Notes under the pieces: model-generated
The model's input: only the letters and a program-made list of their open reading frames with translations
What the model was told of the DNA's origin: nothing
The model's database searches: none
Shown here: positions 22,138-30,649 of the stretch, one piece after another
Layout of the letters: each line of letters opens with the position of its first letter
Numbering within the stretch: position 1 is the stretch's first letter
Source of the DNA: Streptomyces canus
GTDB taxonomy: Bacteria > Actinomycetota > Actinomycetes > Streptomycetales > Streptomycetaceae
Direction: 5' to 3'
DNA: 64,000 nt
NCBI RefSeq assembly: GCF_030815415.1
Contig: NZ_JAUSWW010000001.1
Location: 6,944,001-7,008,000 of the forward strand
Translations under genes and position numbers: made by a program

Positions 22138-24528
22138 TCAGCCGGTCGTCACGGCCGTGTCGTCCACCACGAAGCTGGTCTGGAGCGAGGAGTCCTCGAC
22201 ACCGGAGAACTTCAGCGTGACGGTGGTTCCCGCGAAGGCGGACAGGCTGAAGGACTTCTGGACGTAGCCGCCGGCCGCGTTCAGGTTGGAGTAGGTGGCC
22301 AGGGTGGTCGATCCGGCGGTGACCGTCAGCTTGTCGTACTGGGTGCTGGTAGTGGTCTCGGCCGTGTCGATGTGCAGGTAGAAGGTGAACGTGGTGCCCG
22401 TGCAGCCGCTCGGGACGGTCACCGACTGGGAGAGCGTGTCGGTGTGGGTGGAGCCGTAGCCGTCCAGCCAGGCCTTGTAGGAGCCGGTGCGGGCCGCCTG
22501 GCCGCTGGAGCTGGTGATGACGCCGCTGCCGGCGGTCCAGGTGGTGTTGCCCGACTCGAAGCCCTGGTTGCCCAGGAGCTGGGCCGAGGTGCAGGTGCCG
22601 CTGCCGCCGGCGCTGACCGTCCAGGCGAAGGAGGCGGTGCCGGTCGCGCCCGTGCTGTCGGTCACCGTGACCGTCGTGCTGTACGTGCCCGCGGTCGTCG
22701 GGGTGCCGGAGACGGCGCCCGTGGAGCTGATCGACAGGCCGGTCGGCAGGCCGCTCGCCGCGTAGGTCAGTGAGCCGCTGTTGGTGCTGCTCGCGCTGAT
22801 CTGGAGGCTCACCGCGGTGCCGACGGTCGAGGACTGGCTGCCCGGGTTGGTGACCGTGACGCCGGTCGTCGGGACCGTGATGTGGCTGCCGACGTTGATG
22901 CCGGCGAAGGCGTTGCCCACCCCGGCGTACTGGGTCGAGCTGGTGCCGTAGAGGTCGGCGGCCGCGCTCAGGGCGGCGGTGCGGGCGCCCGCGTACGAGG
23001 TGCTGGACGTCATGTACGTCGTCAGCGCCCGGTACCAGATCTGCAGGGCCGCGGCCCGGCCGATGCCGGCGACCGCGACGCCGTCGGAGGTCGGGCTGTT
23101 GTAGGTGACGCCGTTGACGGTCTTGGTGCCGCTGCCCTCGGAGAGCAGGTAGAACATGTGGTTCGCCGGGCCCGAGGAGTAGTGGACGTCGAGATTGCCG
23201 ACGCCGGAGTACCAACTGTCCGCGGAGCCGCCGTCCTTGTCGGGCTCGTCCATGTAACGCAGGGGCGTGCCGTCGCCGTTGATGTCGATCTTCTCGCCGA
23301 TGAGGTAGTCGCCCACGTCGGTCGAGTTGGCCGCGTAGAACTCCACGCCGGTGCCGAAGATATCGGACGTCGCCTCGTTCAACCCGCCTGATTCTCCGGT
23401 GTAGTTGAGGTTCGCGGTGTTGGAGGTGACGCCATGGGTCATCTCGTGGCCGGCGACGTCGAGCGAGGTCAGCGCGTGGGTGCTGCTGGTGCCGTCGCCG
23501 TAGGTCATGCAGAAGCAGTCGTCGTCCCAGAAGGCGTTGACGTACGCCGTGCTGTAGTGGACGCGCGAGTAGGCGGCCACGCCGTCGTTCTTGATGCCGC
23601 TGCGGCCGAAGGTGTTCTTGTAGAAGTCCCAGGTGGTCTGGGCGCCGTAGTGGGCGTCCACACCAGCGGTCTGCGTGTTGGAGCCGGAGCCGGTGCCCCA
23701 CACGTCGTCCGAGTCGGTCATCAACGTGCCCGTGCCGGACGTGCCGTTGTTGAGGCTGTACGTCTTGTGGGTGCCGCGCGTGGTGTCGTTCAGCTGGTAC
23801 GTCGAACCGGACAGCGTGGTGCCGATGGTGACGGTGCCGCTGTACTGGCTGTTGCCCGTGCCGGTCTTGATGGCCTGGTACCGGTAGAGCTCCGCGCCCG
23901 TGGCCGCGTCGGTGATGACGTGCAGTTGGCTGGGTGTGCCGTCGTCCTGGAGGCCGCCGACCACCGTCTCCCAGGCGAGCTTCGGCGTTCCGCCGCCCGC
24001 CCAGATCACCTTGCGGGCGCTGTCGGTGGTGGGTTTCTCGGCGTCGAGGGCCTTGGCCGCCTTGAGTGCCTTGGTCTCGGCGGCGGACTTGGCGAAGGCG
24101 GCGGTGGTGGAGGCGACCTTGATGGTCCGCTTGGTGTTGAAGGTGGTGCTCACCGTGCCGGTGGCCTCGGCGGCCGGCGGGGTGTGCACGACCAGGTCGC
24201 CGCCGAGGACCGGCAGACCGGCGTAGGTGCGCTCGTAACGGGTGTGCAGGGTGCCGTCGTTGTCCTTGACGACGTCCTTGACGACCAGCTTCTCCTTCGC
24301 GCCCAGGCCGAGCGTGCCGGCCGTCGCCGCGGTCTGCTTCGATGCCTTCTTCAGCAGCGCCGCGTGCTGGGCCAGGGTGAGTTCGGCCTGGAGGCCGCCG
24401 GTGCGCAGGGGACTGGGGTGGGGGGAGGTCTCGGCGGCCGCGGGGACCGTCTGTATGCCGAGGGCCAGCAGTGCGGCGGTGGCAGCCAGGGCTCCGGCTG
24501 CGGTCGCCGGGCGGGGGGTACGTCTCAC
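22138..24528 (-). CDS. Secreted M4-family neutral zinc metalloprotease with C-terminal Ig-like and carbohydrate-binding-like domains
   Basis: The 796-residue precursor starts at GTG 24528 (TAGGAGC upstream) with a signal peptide ending near A-A-A-E (residue 33). A fungalysin/thermolysin propeptide (about 45-215) precedes the catalytic domain. The zinc motif is H-E-M-T-H at residues 361-365 and the third ligand lies in G-G-L-N-E-A-T-S-D near 385. The fold is completed by G-I-G-R-A-A-A-L-Q-I-W-Y-R-A. A putative Ig domain (about 555-640) and a jelly-roll-like C-terminal domain (about 650-796) may bind substrates or cell-wall polymers. It should act extracellularly as a thermolysin-type endopeptidase after propeptide removal. 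Confidence 0.95.
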   Translation of the reverse strand: MRRTPRPATAAGALAATAALLALGIQTVPAAAETSPHPSPLRTGGLQAELTLAQHAALLKKASKQTAATAGTLGLGAKEKLVVKDVVKDNDGTLHTRYERTYAGLPVLGGDLVVHTPPAAEATGTVSTTFNTKRTIKVASTTAAFAKSAAETKALKAAKALDAEKPTTDSARKVIWAGGGTPKLAWETVVGGLQDDGTPSQLHVITDAATGAELYRYQAIKTGTGNSQYSGTVTIGTTLSGSTYQLNDTTRGTHKTYSLNNGTSGTGTLMTDSDDVWGTGSGSNTQTAGVDAHYGAQTTWDFYKNTFGRSGIKNDGVAAYSRVHYSTAYVNAFWDDDCFCMTYGDGTSSTHALTSLDVAGHEMTHGVTSNTANLNYTGESGGLNEATSDIFGTGVEFYAANSTDVGDYLIGEKIDINGDGTPLRYMDEPDKDGGSADSWYSGVGNLDVHYSSGPANHMFYLLSEGSGTKTVNGVTYNSPTSDGVAVAGIGRAAALQIWYRALTTYMTSSTSYAGARTAALSAAADLYGTSSTQYAGVGNAFAGINVGSHITVPTTGVTVTNPGSQSSTVGTAVSLQISASSTNSGSLTYAASGLPTGLSISSTGAVSGTPTTAGTYSTTVTVTDSTGATGTASFAWTVSAGGSGTCTSAQLLGNQGFESGNTTWTAGSGVITSSSGQAARTGSYKAWLDGYGSTHTDTLSQSVTVPSGCTGTTFTFYLHIDTAETTTSTQYDKLTVTAGSTTLATYSNLNAAGGYVQKSFSLSAFAGTTVTLKFSGVEDSSLQTSFVVDDTAVTTG

Positions 24529-24767
24529 TCTTGCTCCTACTGCGACGGCCGCGCGTCGACGGCCGGTGACAGACCGGGCAGACGGGATGTGCTGTCCGGG
24601 TCGAGCTGAGCAGGGCCGTGCGGGAACCTCCGCGCTCGGCGTGTGCGGCCGGTGCGCAGGGTGGAGGAAGAGTGGCAGATTTGACCGTGGCATGTCATTG
24701 GGTCGGGGGTCATTCGAGGGTTATCCCTCTACGACCCCGCTGACCTGTGTGTTTGCTGTGGAGCGGC

Positions 24768-25640
24768 TCAGCGCTCGGCGGCCTCCAGGACGGCTTCCAG
24801 CTGCCGGAGCGGCTCGGGGCCGACGAAGCGGAGGACGACGGTGTCGGCGCCGGACGCCCGTAGTGCGCCGATCCTCTCAGCGGCCTGTGCCGCGCTGCCG
24901 GAGACCGTGAAGACCTCCTCCTGCGGGCGGCCCAGCCAGGCACCGTGGCCCTCGGTGTGCGGATGCAGGGTCCGGGCCACCTCCTCGGGGTCGTCACCCA
25001 CGGCACAGAAGGCGAACACACTGAGCGTGTGGTCCTCGCCCGCGCCGCCCTTCGCCAGCAGCGCCCGGATGTTCTCCAGGTCCCGCGGTCCGTGCCCCTC
25101 GGCGATCAGGGTGCCGTCCGCGACCCGCCCCGACAGCTCCAGGGAGCGGGGCCGCACCACACCGGCGACCAACGGCGGCGGCTCGGCGGGCGGGTGGACG
25201 AGCCGGATGCCGTCGATCCGCACCTCCCGCCCCTGCGACGTGACCCGCTCCCCGTGGAGCAGCGCCCGAACGGAGGTGATCGTCTCCTCCAGCAGGGCCA
25301 GCGGAGAGCGCGGCGCGACACCGACCTGCTCCATCCACTCCCGTACGCCATGACCGATCCCGGCCACCAGCCGGCCCGGGAACACCCTTGCCAGCGTGGC
25401 CAGTTCCATCGCCAGCAGCGCCGGGCTGCGCAACGGCGCCGGTGCGATCCCGATTCCCACCCGCAACCGCCCGGTCGCGCCCAGCGCCACGGCCGCCGCC
25501 GACACCCCGCCGTTCCAGCGGAGGTCCTCCACCACCCACAGGTCGTCCGCGCCGAGCGCCTCGGCCCGCCGCGCGAAGTCGGGCAGCCCCTCGGGGGCCC
25601 AGTCGCGGTCGTACATCACACCGATCCGGAGATTCGTCAT
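24768..25640 (-). CDS. LLM-class (luciferase-like) F420/FMN-dependent oxidoreductase
   Basis: The 290-residue TIM-barrel protein opens L-R-I-G-V-M-Y-D-R-D-W-A-P and carries V-G-I-G-I-A-P-A-P-L-R-S-P, A-R-V-F-P-G-R-L-V-A-G-I-G-H-G and R-V-A-D-G-T-L-I-A-E-G. All are standard luciferase-like monooxygenase or F420-reductase signatures. In actinobacteria many such enzymes use coenzyme F420. It stands alone, facing left, and the STAS-ANTAR gene upstream ends 70 bases away. The substrate is unknown. Confidence 0.87.
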   Translation of the reverse strand: MTNLRIGVMYDRDWAPEGLPDFARRAEALGADDLWVVEDLRWNGGVSAAAVALGATGRLRVGIGIAPAPLRSPALLAMELATLARVFPGRLVAGIGHGVREWMEQVGVAPRSPLALLEETITSVRALLHGERVTSQGREVRIDGIRLVHPPAEPPPLVAGVVRPRSLELSGRVADGTLIAEGHGPRDLENIRALLAKGGAGEDHTLSVFAFCAVGDDPEEVARTLHPHTEGHGAWLGRPQEEVFTVSGSAAQAAERIGALRASGADTVVLRFVGPEPLRQLEAVLEAAER

Positions 25641-25710
25641 ACGACGGAACCTACGGTCCGGCCGAGGAATCGATCAACGGGCTTTGGCGCCAAGATCCAG
25701 CAGGACCGCC

Positions 25711-26397
25711 TCAGTTCAGACAGATCCTGACCGCCGTACGCAACGCCGTGCGCACCTCCTCGGGCGGCGGCGGGCCATCGGACTCCGTGCCGGCCGTGAG
25801 GGCCGCGGCTATCGTGCGCAGCTTGGTGTTGGAGAGCTGGGAGGTCGTGCGCAGGATGGTCCAGGCCTCCTCGGACGTACAGGAGTGGGCGGCCATGAGG
25901 ATGCCGCGGGCCTGGTCGATCACGGGCCGGGAGGCGATCGCCTGGCGGAGCTGCTCGACCTCCGCGCGCAGCAGATGGAGCTGCTCCGCGCGCTCCAGGG
26001 CCACCGCGGAGGGGGCCGGGGGAGCGGGCTCGGGGCCGGCCGGGTGCGGGGCCGCCCGCAGCGGGTCGGTGGTGTCCAGGCCGGCGAGCTCCAGGATCCG
26101 GCGCGGCTGGCCGGTCCAGCCGGTGGCGGACACCGGGATGCGCCGCCGACGGCTGTAGCTGTCGAGGACTTCCAGGAACTGGAGTCCGGCGGTGTCCATG
26201 AACACCACGGCGGACATGTCCAGTTCGACCCGGCGGACTCCGTCCGGCAGCGCCGTCAGGGTCTCGTCCAGGACCTTCGCGCAACCGTGGACGAGCTCGC
26301 CGCGCGGCCGCAGCTCCGCCCGGCCCGCTTCCGTACGGCCATCGATGACCAGGGTGTTCAGCCGCCCCGTGAGAGATGTGTGTGCCGCTGAGATCAT
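25711..26397 (-). CDS. STAS-ANTAR domain regulator (paralog of 20892-21596)
   Basis: The 228-residue protein repeats the STAS plus ANTAR plan. STAS strands are R-A-E-L-R-P-R-G-E-L and R-R-V-E-L-D-M-S-A-V-V-F-M-D-T-A-G-L-Q-F-L, with Thr in the usual phospho-site position. The ANTAR part is L-R-Q-A-I-A-S-R-P-V-I-D-Q-A-R-G-I-L-M-A and S-E-E-A-W-T-I-L. A proline-rich linker joins them. ATG 26397 follows GGCGGAG. It diverges from the STAS/MEDS pair at 26643, so all three may form one signalling unit. Confidence 0.88.
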   Translation of the reverse strand: MISAAHTSLTGRLNTLVIDGRTEAGRAELRPRGELVHGCAKVLDETLTALPDGVRRVELDMSAVVFMDTAGLQFLEVLDSYSRRRRIPVSATGWTGQPRRILELAGLDTTDPLRAAPHPAGPEPAPPAPSAVALERAEQLHLLRAEVEQLRQAIASRPVIDQARGILMAAHSCTSEEAWTILRTTSQLSNTKLRTIAAALTAGTESDGPPPPEEVRTALRTAVRICLN

Positions 26398-26590
26398 GTC
26401 TCCGCCTCGTCGGTCCCCGACCGTCGTCGCCCTGATGTGGCTCCTTCGTCGCCCACCGGAATCCGGGCGGAGCCGGACAGCCGGCTCCGCGGGGGCCCGG
26501 TGGTGCTGATCGTGCGTCTGCCCGACCGGTCGGGGGCTACACCCACGAGGCTGGGATTGACAGGCCCCCGCCGGGGTAAGCGCGTTTCGT

Positions 26591-26635
26591 CCACGAAGAG
26601 CGGGAGAATGCGCCCACGAAGAGCGGAGAATGCGC
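26591..26635. repeat. Adjacent 23/22-bp tandem direct repeat
   Basis: Bases 26591-26613 and 26614-26635 are the same sequence apart from one G, beginning CCACGAAGAGCGG and ending AGAATGCGC. The pair lies just before the rightward STAS gene, in the control region shared with the divergent STAS-ANTAR gene. It could be a regulator-binding direct repeat or a replication-slippage duplication. Confidence 0.75.
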
Positions 26636-26642
26636 ACGAGCA

Positions 26643-27008
26643 GTGGGAGAGGGCGTGCATCTTCACCAGCGACCACCTCAGCGGTCCGCCGGCGCGGCAC
26701 CGCGCCTCACGGTGTCCACGTTGCGCGGGCACAGCGGTCTGCGGGCCGTGGGTGAGGTGGGCCACGGCACGCACGAGATCTGGGAGCGCGCATTGGAGCA
26801 GGCGTTGGGCGCGCGTACGGACGTGTACCGGCTGGAGATGTCGGAGGTGACCTTCGTCGACGTCGCGGGTGCCGATGCCCTCGCGTCCGCCGCGCGGCGA
26901 CTGGAGGAGGGCCGGCTGCTCCAGCTGCACCGCCCGCCGTCCACACTGAGCCGGACGCTGGACATGTTCTGGCCGGGCCTGTCGGGAATCGAGGTGACAC
27001 AGCCGTGA
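26643..27008 (+). CDS. STAS-domain anti-sigma antagonist (paralog of 16910-17266)
   Basis: About 117-121 residues depending on start; GTG 26643 and GTG 26655 are both possible and GGGAGAGG lies close to the second. The STAS core reads L-R-A-V-G-E-V-G-H, Y-R-L-E-M-S-E-V-T-F-V-D-V-A-G-A-D-A-L and ends T-L-D-M-F-W-P-G-L-S-G-I-E-V. It shares the F-V-D-V-A-G motif and the F-W-P ending with the leftward copy. The following gene starts inside its stop (GTGA), as in the other pair. It is expected to bind the ATPase of its partner and relieve sigma-factor inhibition. Confidence 0.82.
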   Translation: MGEGVHLHQRPPQRSAGAAPRLTVSTLRGHSGLRAVGEVGHGTHEIWERALEQALGARTDVYRLEMSEVTFVDVAGADALASAARRLEEGRLLQLHRPPSTLSRTLDMFWPGLSGIEVTQP

Positions 27009-27928
27009 CCGCCGCTTTCCTGCACCCCGCCCTCTTCTACCAGGACGACGAGGACTACCTCGCCGGCACGATCCCCTTCGTCCGCGAGGGCCTCGACGCG
27101 GGCGAACCGGTCGCCGTCGCCGTACCGGGCGACAACCTCCGGCTGATCCGCGACGCCCTCGGCGACGCCGCCGACACCGTACGGCTCCTGGACATGCGGG
27201 AAGCCGGCCGCAACCCCGGCCGGATCATCCCCGGCGTGCTGCGGGCCTTCGCCGACGCCCAGCCGGACGGCCGCCGGGTGCGGATCATCGGCGAACCGAT
27301 CTGGGCCGGTCGCACGGCCGGCGAGTACCCCGCGTGCGTCCAGCACGAGGCACTGATCAACGCGGCCTTCGCGGGCCGGCTCGCGACCATCCTGTGCCCC
27401 TACGACGTCCGGCGCCTCGACGAGCGGGTGCTCGCCGACGCCTACGCCACCCACCCCACGGTCATCCCCTCCGGCGGCGGACCGGAACAGGAGAGCGGCC
27501 GATACGCCCCCGACGACGTCGTGGCCCGCTACAACGAGCCGCTGCCCGTCGTCGCGGACGTGCTCTCCCTCTGCTTCGACGCCGGATCGCTGCCCGAGGT
27601 CCGCCATCTCGCGACCGCCGAGGGCGCCCGGCTCGGACTGACCGGGATCGCACTGGAGAACCTCACCCTGGCGGCGGCCGAGCTGACCACCAACAGCGTG
27701 GTGCACGGCGGCGGTTCGGGGACGCTGCGGGTGTGGGGCGAGGACGGGTACGCGGTGTGCGAGGTGCGGGACAAGGGACGGCTCGCCGATCCCCTGGCGG
27801 GACGGCGGCCCGCGGCCCGCGACCAGCGCGGCGGGCGGGGCCTGCTGCTGGTCAACCTGATCGCCGACCTCGTCCGCACCCACACCGGCGAGGAGGGGAC
27901 GACGGTGCGCTGCTGGTTCGCGTGCTGA
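27005..27928 (+). CDS. MEDS-domain sensor with anti-sigma-type ATPase (paralog of 15978-16910)
   Basis: The 307-residue protein matches the leftward copy along its length: H-P-A-L-F-Y-Q-D-D at the start, E-A-G-R-N-P-G-R-I-I-P, R-I-I-G-E-P-I-W-A-G-R-T and Q-H-E-A-L-I-N-A-A-F in the MEDS domain. A-A-A-E-L-T-T-N-S-V-V-H-G-G-G and G-G-R-G-L-L-L-V-N-L-I follow in the ATPase. N- and G-boxes are intact, so nucleotide binding is expected. GTG 27005 overlaps the STAS stop by four bases. It converges with the GAF kinase remnant, which ends 31 bases away. Confidence 0.9.
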   Translation: MTAAFLHPALFYQDDEDYLAGTIPFVREGLDAGEPVAVAVPGDNLRLIRDALGDAADTVRLLDMREAGRNPGRIIPGVLRAFADAQPDGRRVRIIGEPIWAGRTAGEYPACVQHEALINAAFAGRLATILCPYDVRRLDERVLADAYATHPTVIPSGGGPEQESGRYAPDDVVARYNEPLPVVADVLSLCFDAGSLPEVRHLATAEGARLGLTGIALENLTLAAAELTTNSVVHGGGSGTLRVWGEDGYAVCEVRDKGRLADPLAGRRPAARDQRGGRGLLLVNLIADLVRTHTGEEGTTVRCWFAC

Positions 27929-27959
27929 CACCGCGTCCAGCCCCCTCGGCCCCCTGACC

Positions 27960-29398
27960 TCAGAGCGGCGCCTGCCAGGTCACGGTGGTCCCCGTGCCCC
28001 CGTCGTCGGCCGTCCCGTCGTCGTACACCGTCAGCCGTACGCCCCCCGCCGTCCGGCAGGGCCGCCGTCGCGTCGACCCCGACCTCGATGCGCGAGACGC
28101 CGGAGCGGCGGGACGCGGTGGCGAGGGCGCGGCGCAGGGCGGCGAGGAGACGGCCGGCCGTCCGCTCGGGGACACGGTTCTCGACCGCGCCGGTGAACTG
28201 TGCGGACGGCGCGAAGCCCAGCAGGGCGGCCACCCCCGCAGTCTCTCGGAGCACCTTGCCCCGGAACGTCGTCGGGGCGTCCGCGGGCGGCTGCCGCAGC
28301 GCGAAGATCGTCGTACGGACCTCCTGGACGGTCGACTGGAGCTCGTCGACCGCCTTCCCCAGCGTCTCGTGCACGTCGTCCGCCCCGCTGCGGCGCTGGA
28401 TGGACTCCAGCATCAGGCCGGTGGCGAACAGCCGCTGGACGACGAGGTCGTGCAGATCCCGGGCGATACGGTCGCGGTCCTCGAAGACGGCGAGGAGTTC
28501 GCGGCTGTGCTGGGCGTCGGCGAGGACCAGGGCGAGCGCGGCCTGCGAGGCGAACTGGACCGCGAGCAGGCGCTCCACGGAGGTGTACGGGCGGTCGCCG
28601 CGCCGGCGGGGCGGGGCGAGGGTCCCGATCAGCCGGCCGCCGGCCTGGAGCGGCAGCATCATGCTGGGCCCGAACCGGTGCCGTACCGGGGTCGTCATCC
28701 GCGGGTCGGTCGCCGAGTCGTCGACGAACACCGGTTCACCGCCGAGGAGTTGCTCCAGCACCGGACTGCCGGGGGCGATCGTGCCGACGATGTCGCCGGG
28801 ATCGTCGTACGTCGAGGCGGTCACGATCTCCATGCCGCCCTCCTCGGTGGGCTGGAGGATGACGCCCGCGGAGGCCTCGGCGAGCAGGCGGGCGCGTTCG
28901 GCGACCGTCGTGAGCGCGTCGGCCGCGGACCCCCTCGCCGAGCAGCGCGGTCGTCACGGCCGCCGCGCCCTCGATCCAGCGCTCACGCTGCCGGGCCGCC
29001 TCGTACAGCCGGGCGTTGCCGATGGCGATCCCGGCCTGGGCGGCGAGGACGTGCAGGGGCTGCTCGTCCTCGGCGGTGAAGGGCTCCTTGCCCTTGTCCG
29101 CGAGGTGCAGCGTGCCGAACTCCTCGTCCTGCACCCGGATCGACACGGTGAGCGAGACCGCCGTGCGCGCGGGGCCGGGCCCGGCGAGCGAAGCGAGATG
29201 GGGTCCCCCGGACGAAGTCTGGGGGAGGAGCTCGATGAGTCCGTCCTGGCCCGGGTCGGCCGTCCCCAGTGCGGCGTACCGGGCGCCGGTGAGGTCGGCG
29301 GCGGCGTCCACGATGTGCTGGAGGGTGGTGCGCAGTTCGAGATCGGTGCCGACGCTGAGGACGGCTTCCAGGAGCGGGGGAAGGGGATCGTCGGCCAT
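27960..29398 (-). pseudogene. GAF-domain histidine kinase (DevS-like), broken by two frameshifts and with a degenerate ATPase
   Basis: Three frames together encode GAF, GAF and HisKA_3 domains (F-E-D-R-D-R-I-A-R-D-L-H-D-L-V-V-Q-R-L-F-A-T-G near 28450, with the phospho-acceptor His) and the last strand of a HATPase (V-R-L-T-V-Y-D-D-G then T-G-T-T-V-T-W-Q-A-P-L). The frame changes fall at a G5 run (about 28932) and a G6 run (about 28048); deleting one G at each restores one frame. Even when repaired, the N-box region reads R-A-L-A-T-A-S-R-R-S without its Asn, and the G-box loop is missing. The first GAF domain is interrupted by a genus-wide hairpin repeat. Confidence 0.8.
29184..29230. repeat. 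Streptomyces-type hairpin repeat inside the GAF kinase gene
   Basis: The stretch holds GGGGTCCCCC and TGGGGGAG flanking a short GAAG-containing middle, the same plan as the 41-bp repeats at 52056-52096 and 53434-53474. TCCCCC at 29204-29209 pairs with GGGGGA at 29221-29226. It reads in frame as P-Q-T-S-S-G-G-P-H-L-A-S-L-A-G and sits where the first GAF domain is much shorter than normal. Confidence 0.65.
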
Positions 29399-29436
29399 AC
29401 GGTCGATGAATACCGGTGTCGGTCTCGGTGCCGGCG

Positions 29437-30480
29437 TCAGTCGGTCAGCGGGTCCAGTGCCAGCGGCTCGATACGGCCCTCCAGCATCGCGCCGAGACCC
29501 TCCACCGCGCACACCTCGGGGCGTTCGGCGATGTGCACCGGCATGCCGGTCGCGTGCCGCAGCATCTCGTCGAAACCGGGGAGCAGCGCACTGCCGCCGA
29601 CCATCATGATCCCGCGGTCGGCGAGGTCGGCCACCAGGTCGGGCGGGCAGTCCCGCAGCACCTTGCCGATGCCGTCGAGCACGGCGGTGAGCGGGGTCTG
29701 GATCGCGTCACGGACGGCGGCGGTGTCGACCTGGACGGAGCGGGCGAGGCCGGTGGCGACGTCCCGTCCGTGGATCTCGGTGGAGGCGGGGCCCGAGGCG
29801 GTGAGGCCGTTGCCGGACAGGGCGAGCTGGAGCGGTCGTACGGACTGGCTCGGCAGCATCAGCTCGTGCTGGTGGCGCAGGTGCTGCACGATCGCGTGGT
29901 CCACGGCCTCGCCGCCGACGGGGATGCGTACGGCGTTGACGATCGAGCCGAGGGAGAGCACGGCGACCTGGGTGGCCGCGGCCCCGCACACCAGCACCAT
30001 CGTCGCCTCGGGCCGCTCCACCGGCAGTCCGCAGCCGACGGCGGCGGCGATGAGCGTGTCCACGAGTTCGACGCGGCGGGCACCCAGCCCGACCATGGTC
30101 TCGATGCAGGCGCGCTGGGCGAGGGGGTCCGCGTCGTGCGGGGTGCAGGCGGCGGCGCGCAGGATCGCCTTGCGGCGCAGCGAGCGGCGGACCTTGTCGC
30201 CGAGCAGGTGCCGCAGCATGCGCTGGGCCATCTCGATGTCGACGACCGTGCCGCCGGAGACGGGACGGACGACACGGATGTAGTCGGGGGTGCGGCCCGT
30301 CATCTTCTCCGCGAACTCGCCCACCGCGATCAGCGCGCCGGTCCGGGTGTTCACGGCGGCGACGGACGGCTGGTCGACGACGAGCCCGGTGCCCTTCACG
30401 TACACCCGCGTCCTCGCCGCACCCATGTCGACGGCGAAGTGGCAGCGACGCAGCTGCTCCAGACTGGCGGTGGCGGTCAT
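29437..30480 (-). CDS. mbl: MreB-like actin homologue Mbl
   Basis: The 347-residue protein has the actin/Hsp70 fold pattern. Phosphate-1 is F-A-V-D-M-G-A-A-R-T-R-V, the connect and phosphate-2 regions are M-V-L-V-C-G-A-A-A-T-Q-V-A-V-L-S-L-G and G-G-E-A-V-D-H-A-I, and the adenosine motif is I-M-M-V-G-G-S-A-L-L-P-G-F. Divergence from canonical MreB is clear: phosphate-2 has C-G-A-A-A-T instead of D-I-G-G-G-T. Streptomycetes carry MreB and a divergent Mbl involved in spore-wall synthesis. Proximity to matB matches my recollection of the Streptomyces coelicolor order. ATG 30480 follows GGGAGGA. Confidence 0.8.
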   Translation of the reverse strand: MTATASLEQLRRCHFAVDMGAARTRVYVKGTGLVVDQPSVAAVNTRTGALIAVGEFAEKMTGRTPDYIRVVRPVSGGTVVDIEMAQRMLRHLLGDKVRRSLRRKAILRAAACTPHDADPLAQRACIETMVGLGARRVELVDTLIAAAVGCGLPVERPEATMVLVCGAAATQVAVLSLGSIVNAVRIPVGGEAVDHAIVQHLRHQHELMLPSQSVRPLQLALSGNGLTASGPASTEIHGRDVATGLARSVQVDTAAVRDAIQTPLTAVLDGIGKVLRDCPPDLVADLADRGIMMVGGSALLPGFDEMLRHATGMPVHIAERPEVCAVEGLGAMLEGRIEPLALDPLTD

Positions 30481-30649
30481 GGGCAGGTCCTCCCGAGAAC
30501 ACAGACCGTGGCCGCGCCGGGTGGCGGGGCTCATTGGCATCGTGTGGGGGGTGGGGGTGGGGCGCCTTTTGTGGGGGGCCGGGTGGGGGGAGGCTGAATG
30601 GGGGGTTTAGCGGCTTATGTCCCACATATGGAACATGTAAAGGCTCGCT

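Noticed and set aside
23434-24609. 391-codon open frame opposite the metalloprotease gene
   Set aside because: High-GC shadow of a clearly real M4 protease; its composition is Gly/Val/Arg-rich with no domain.
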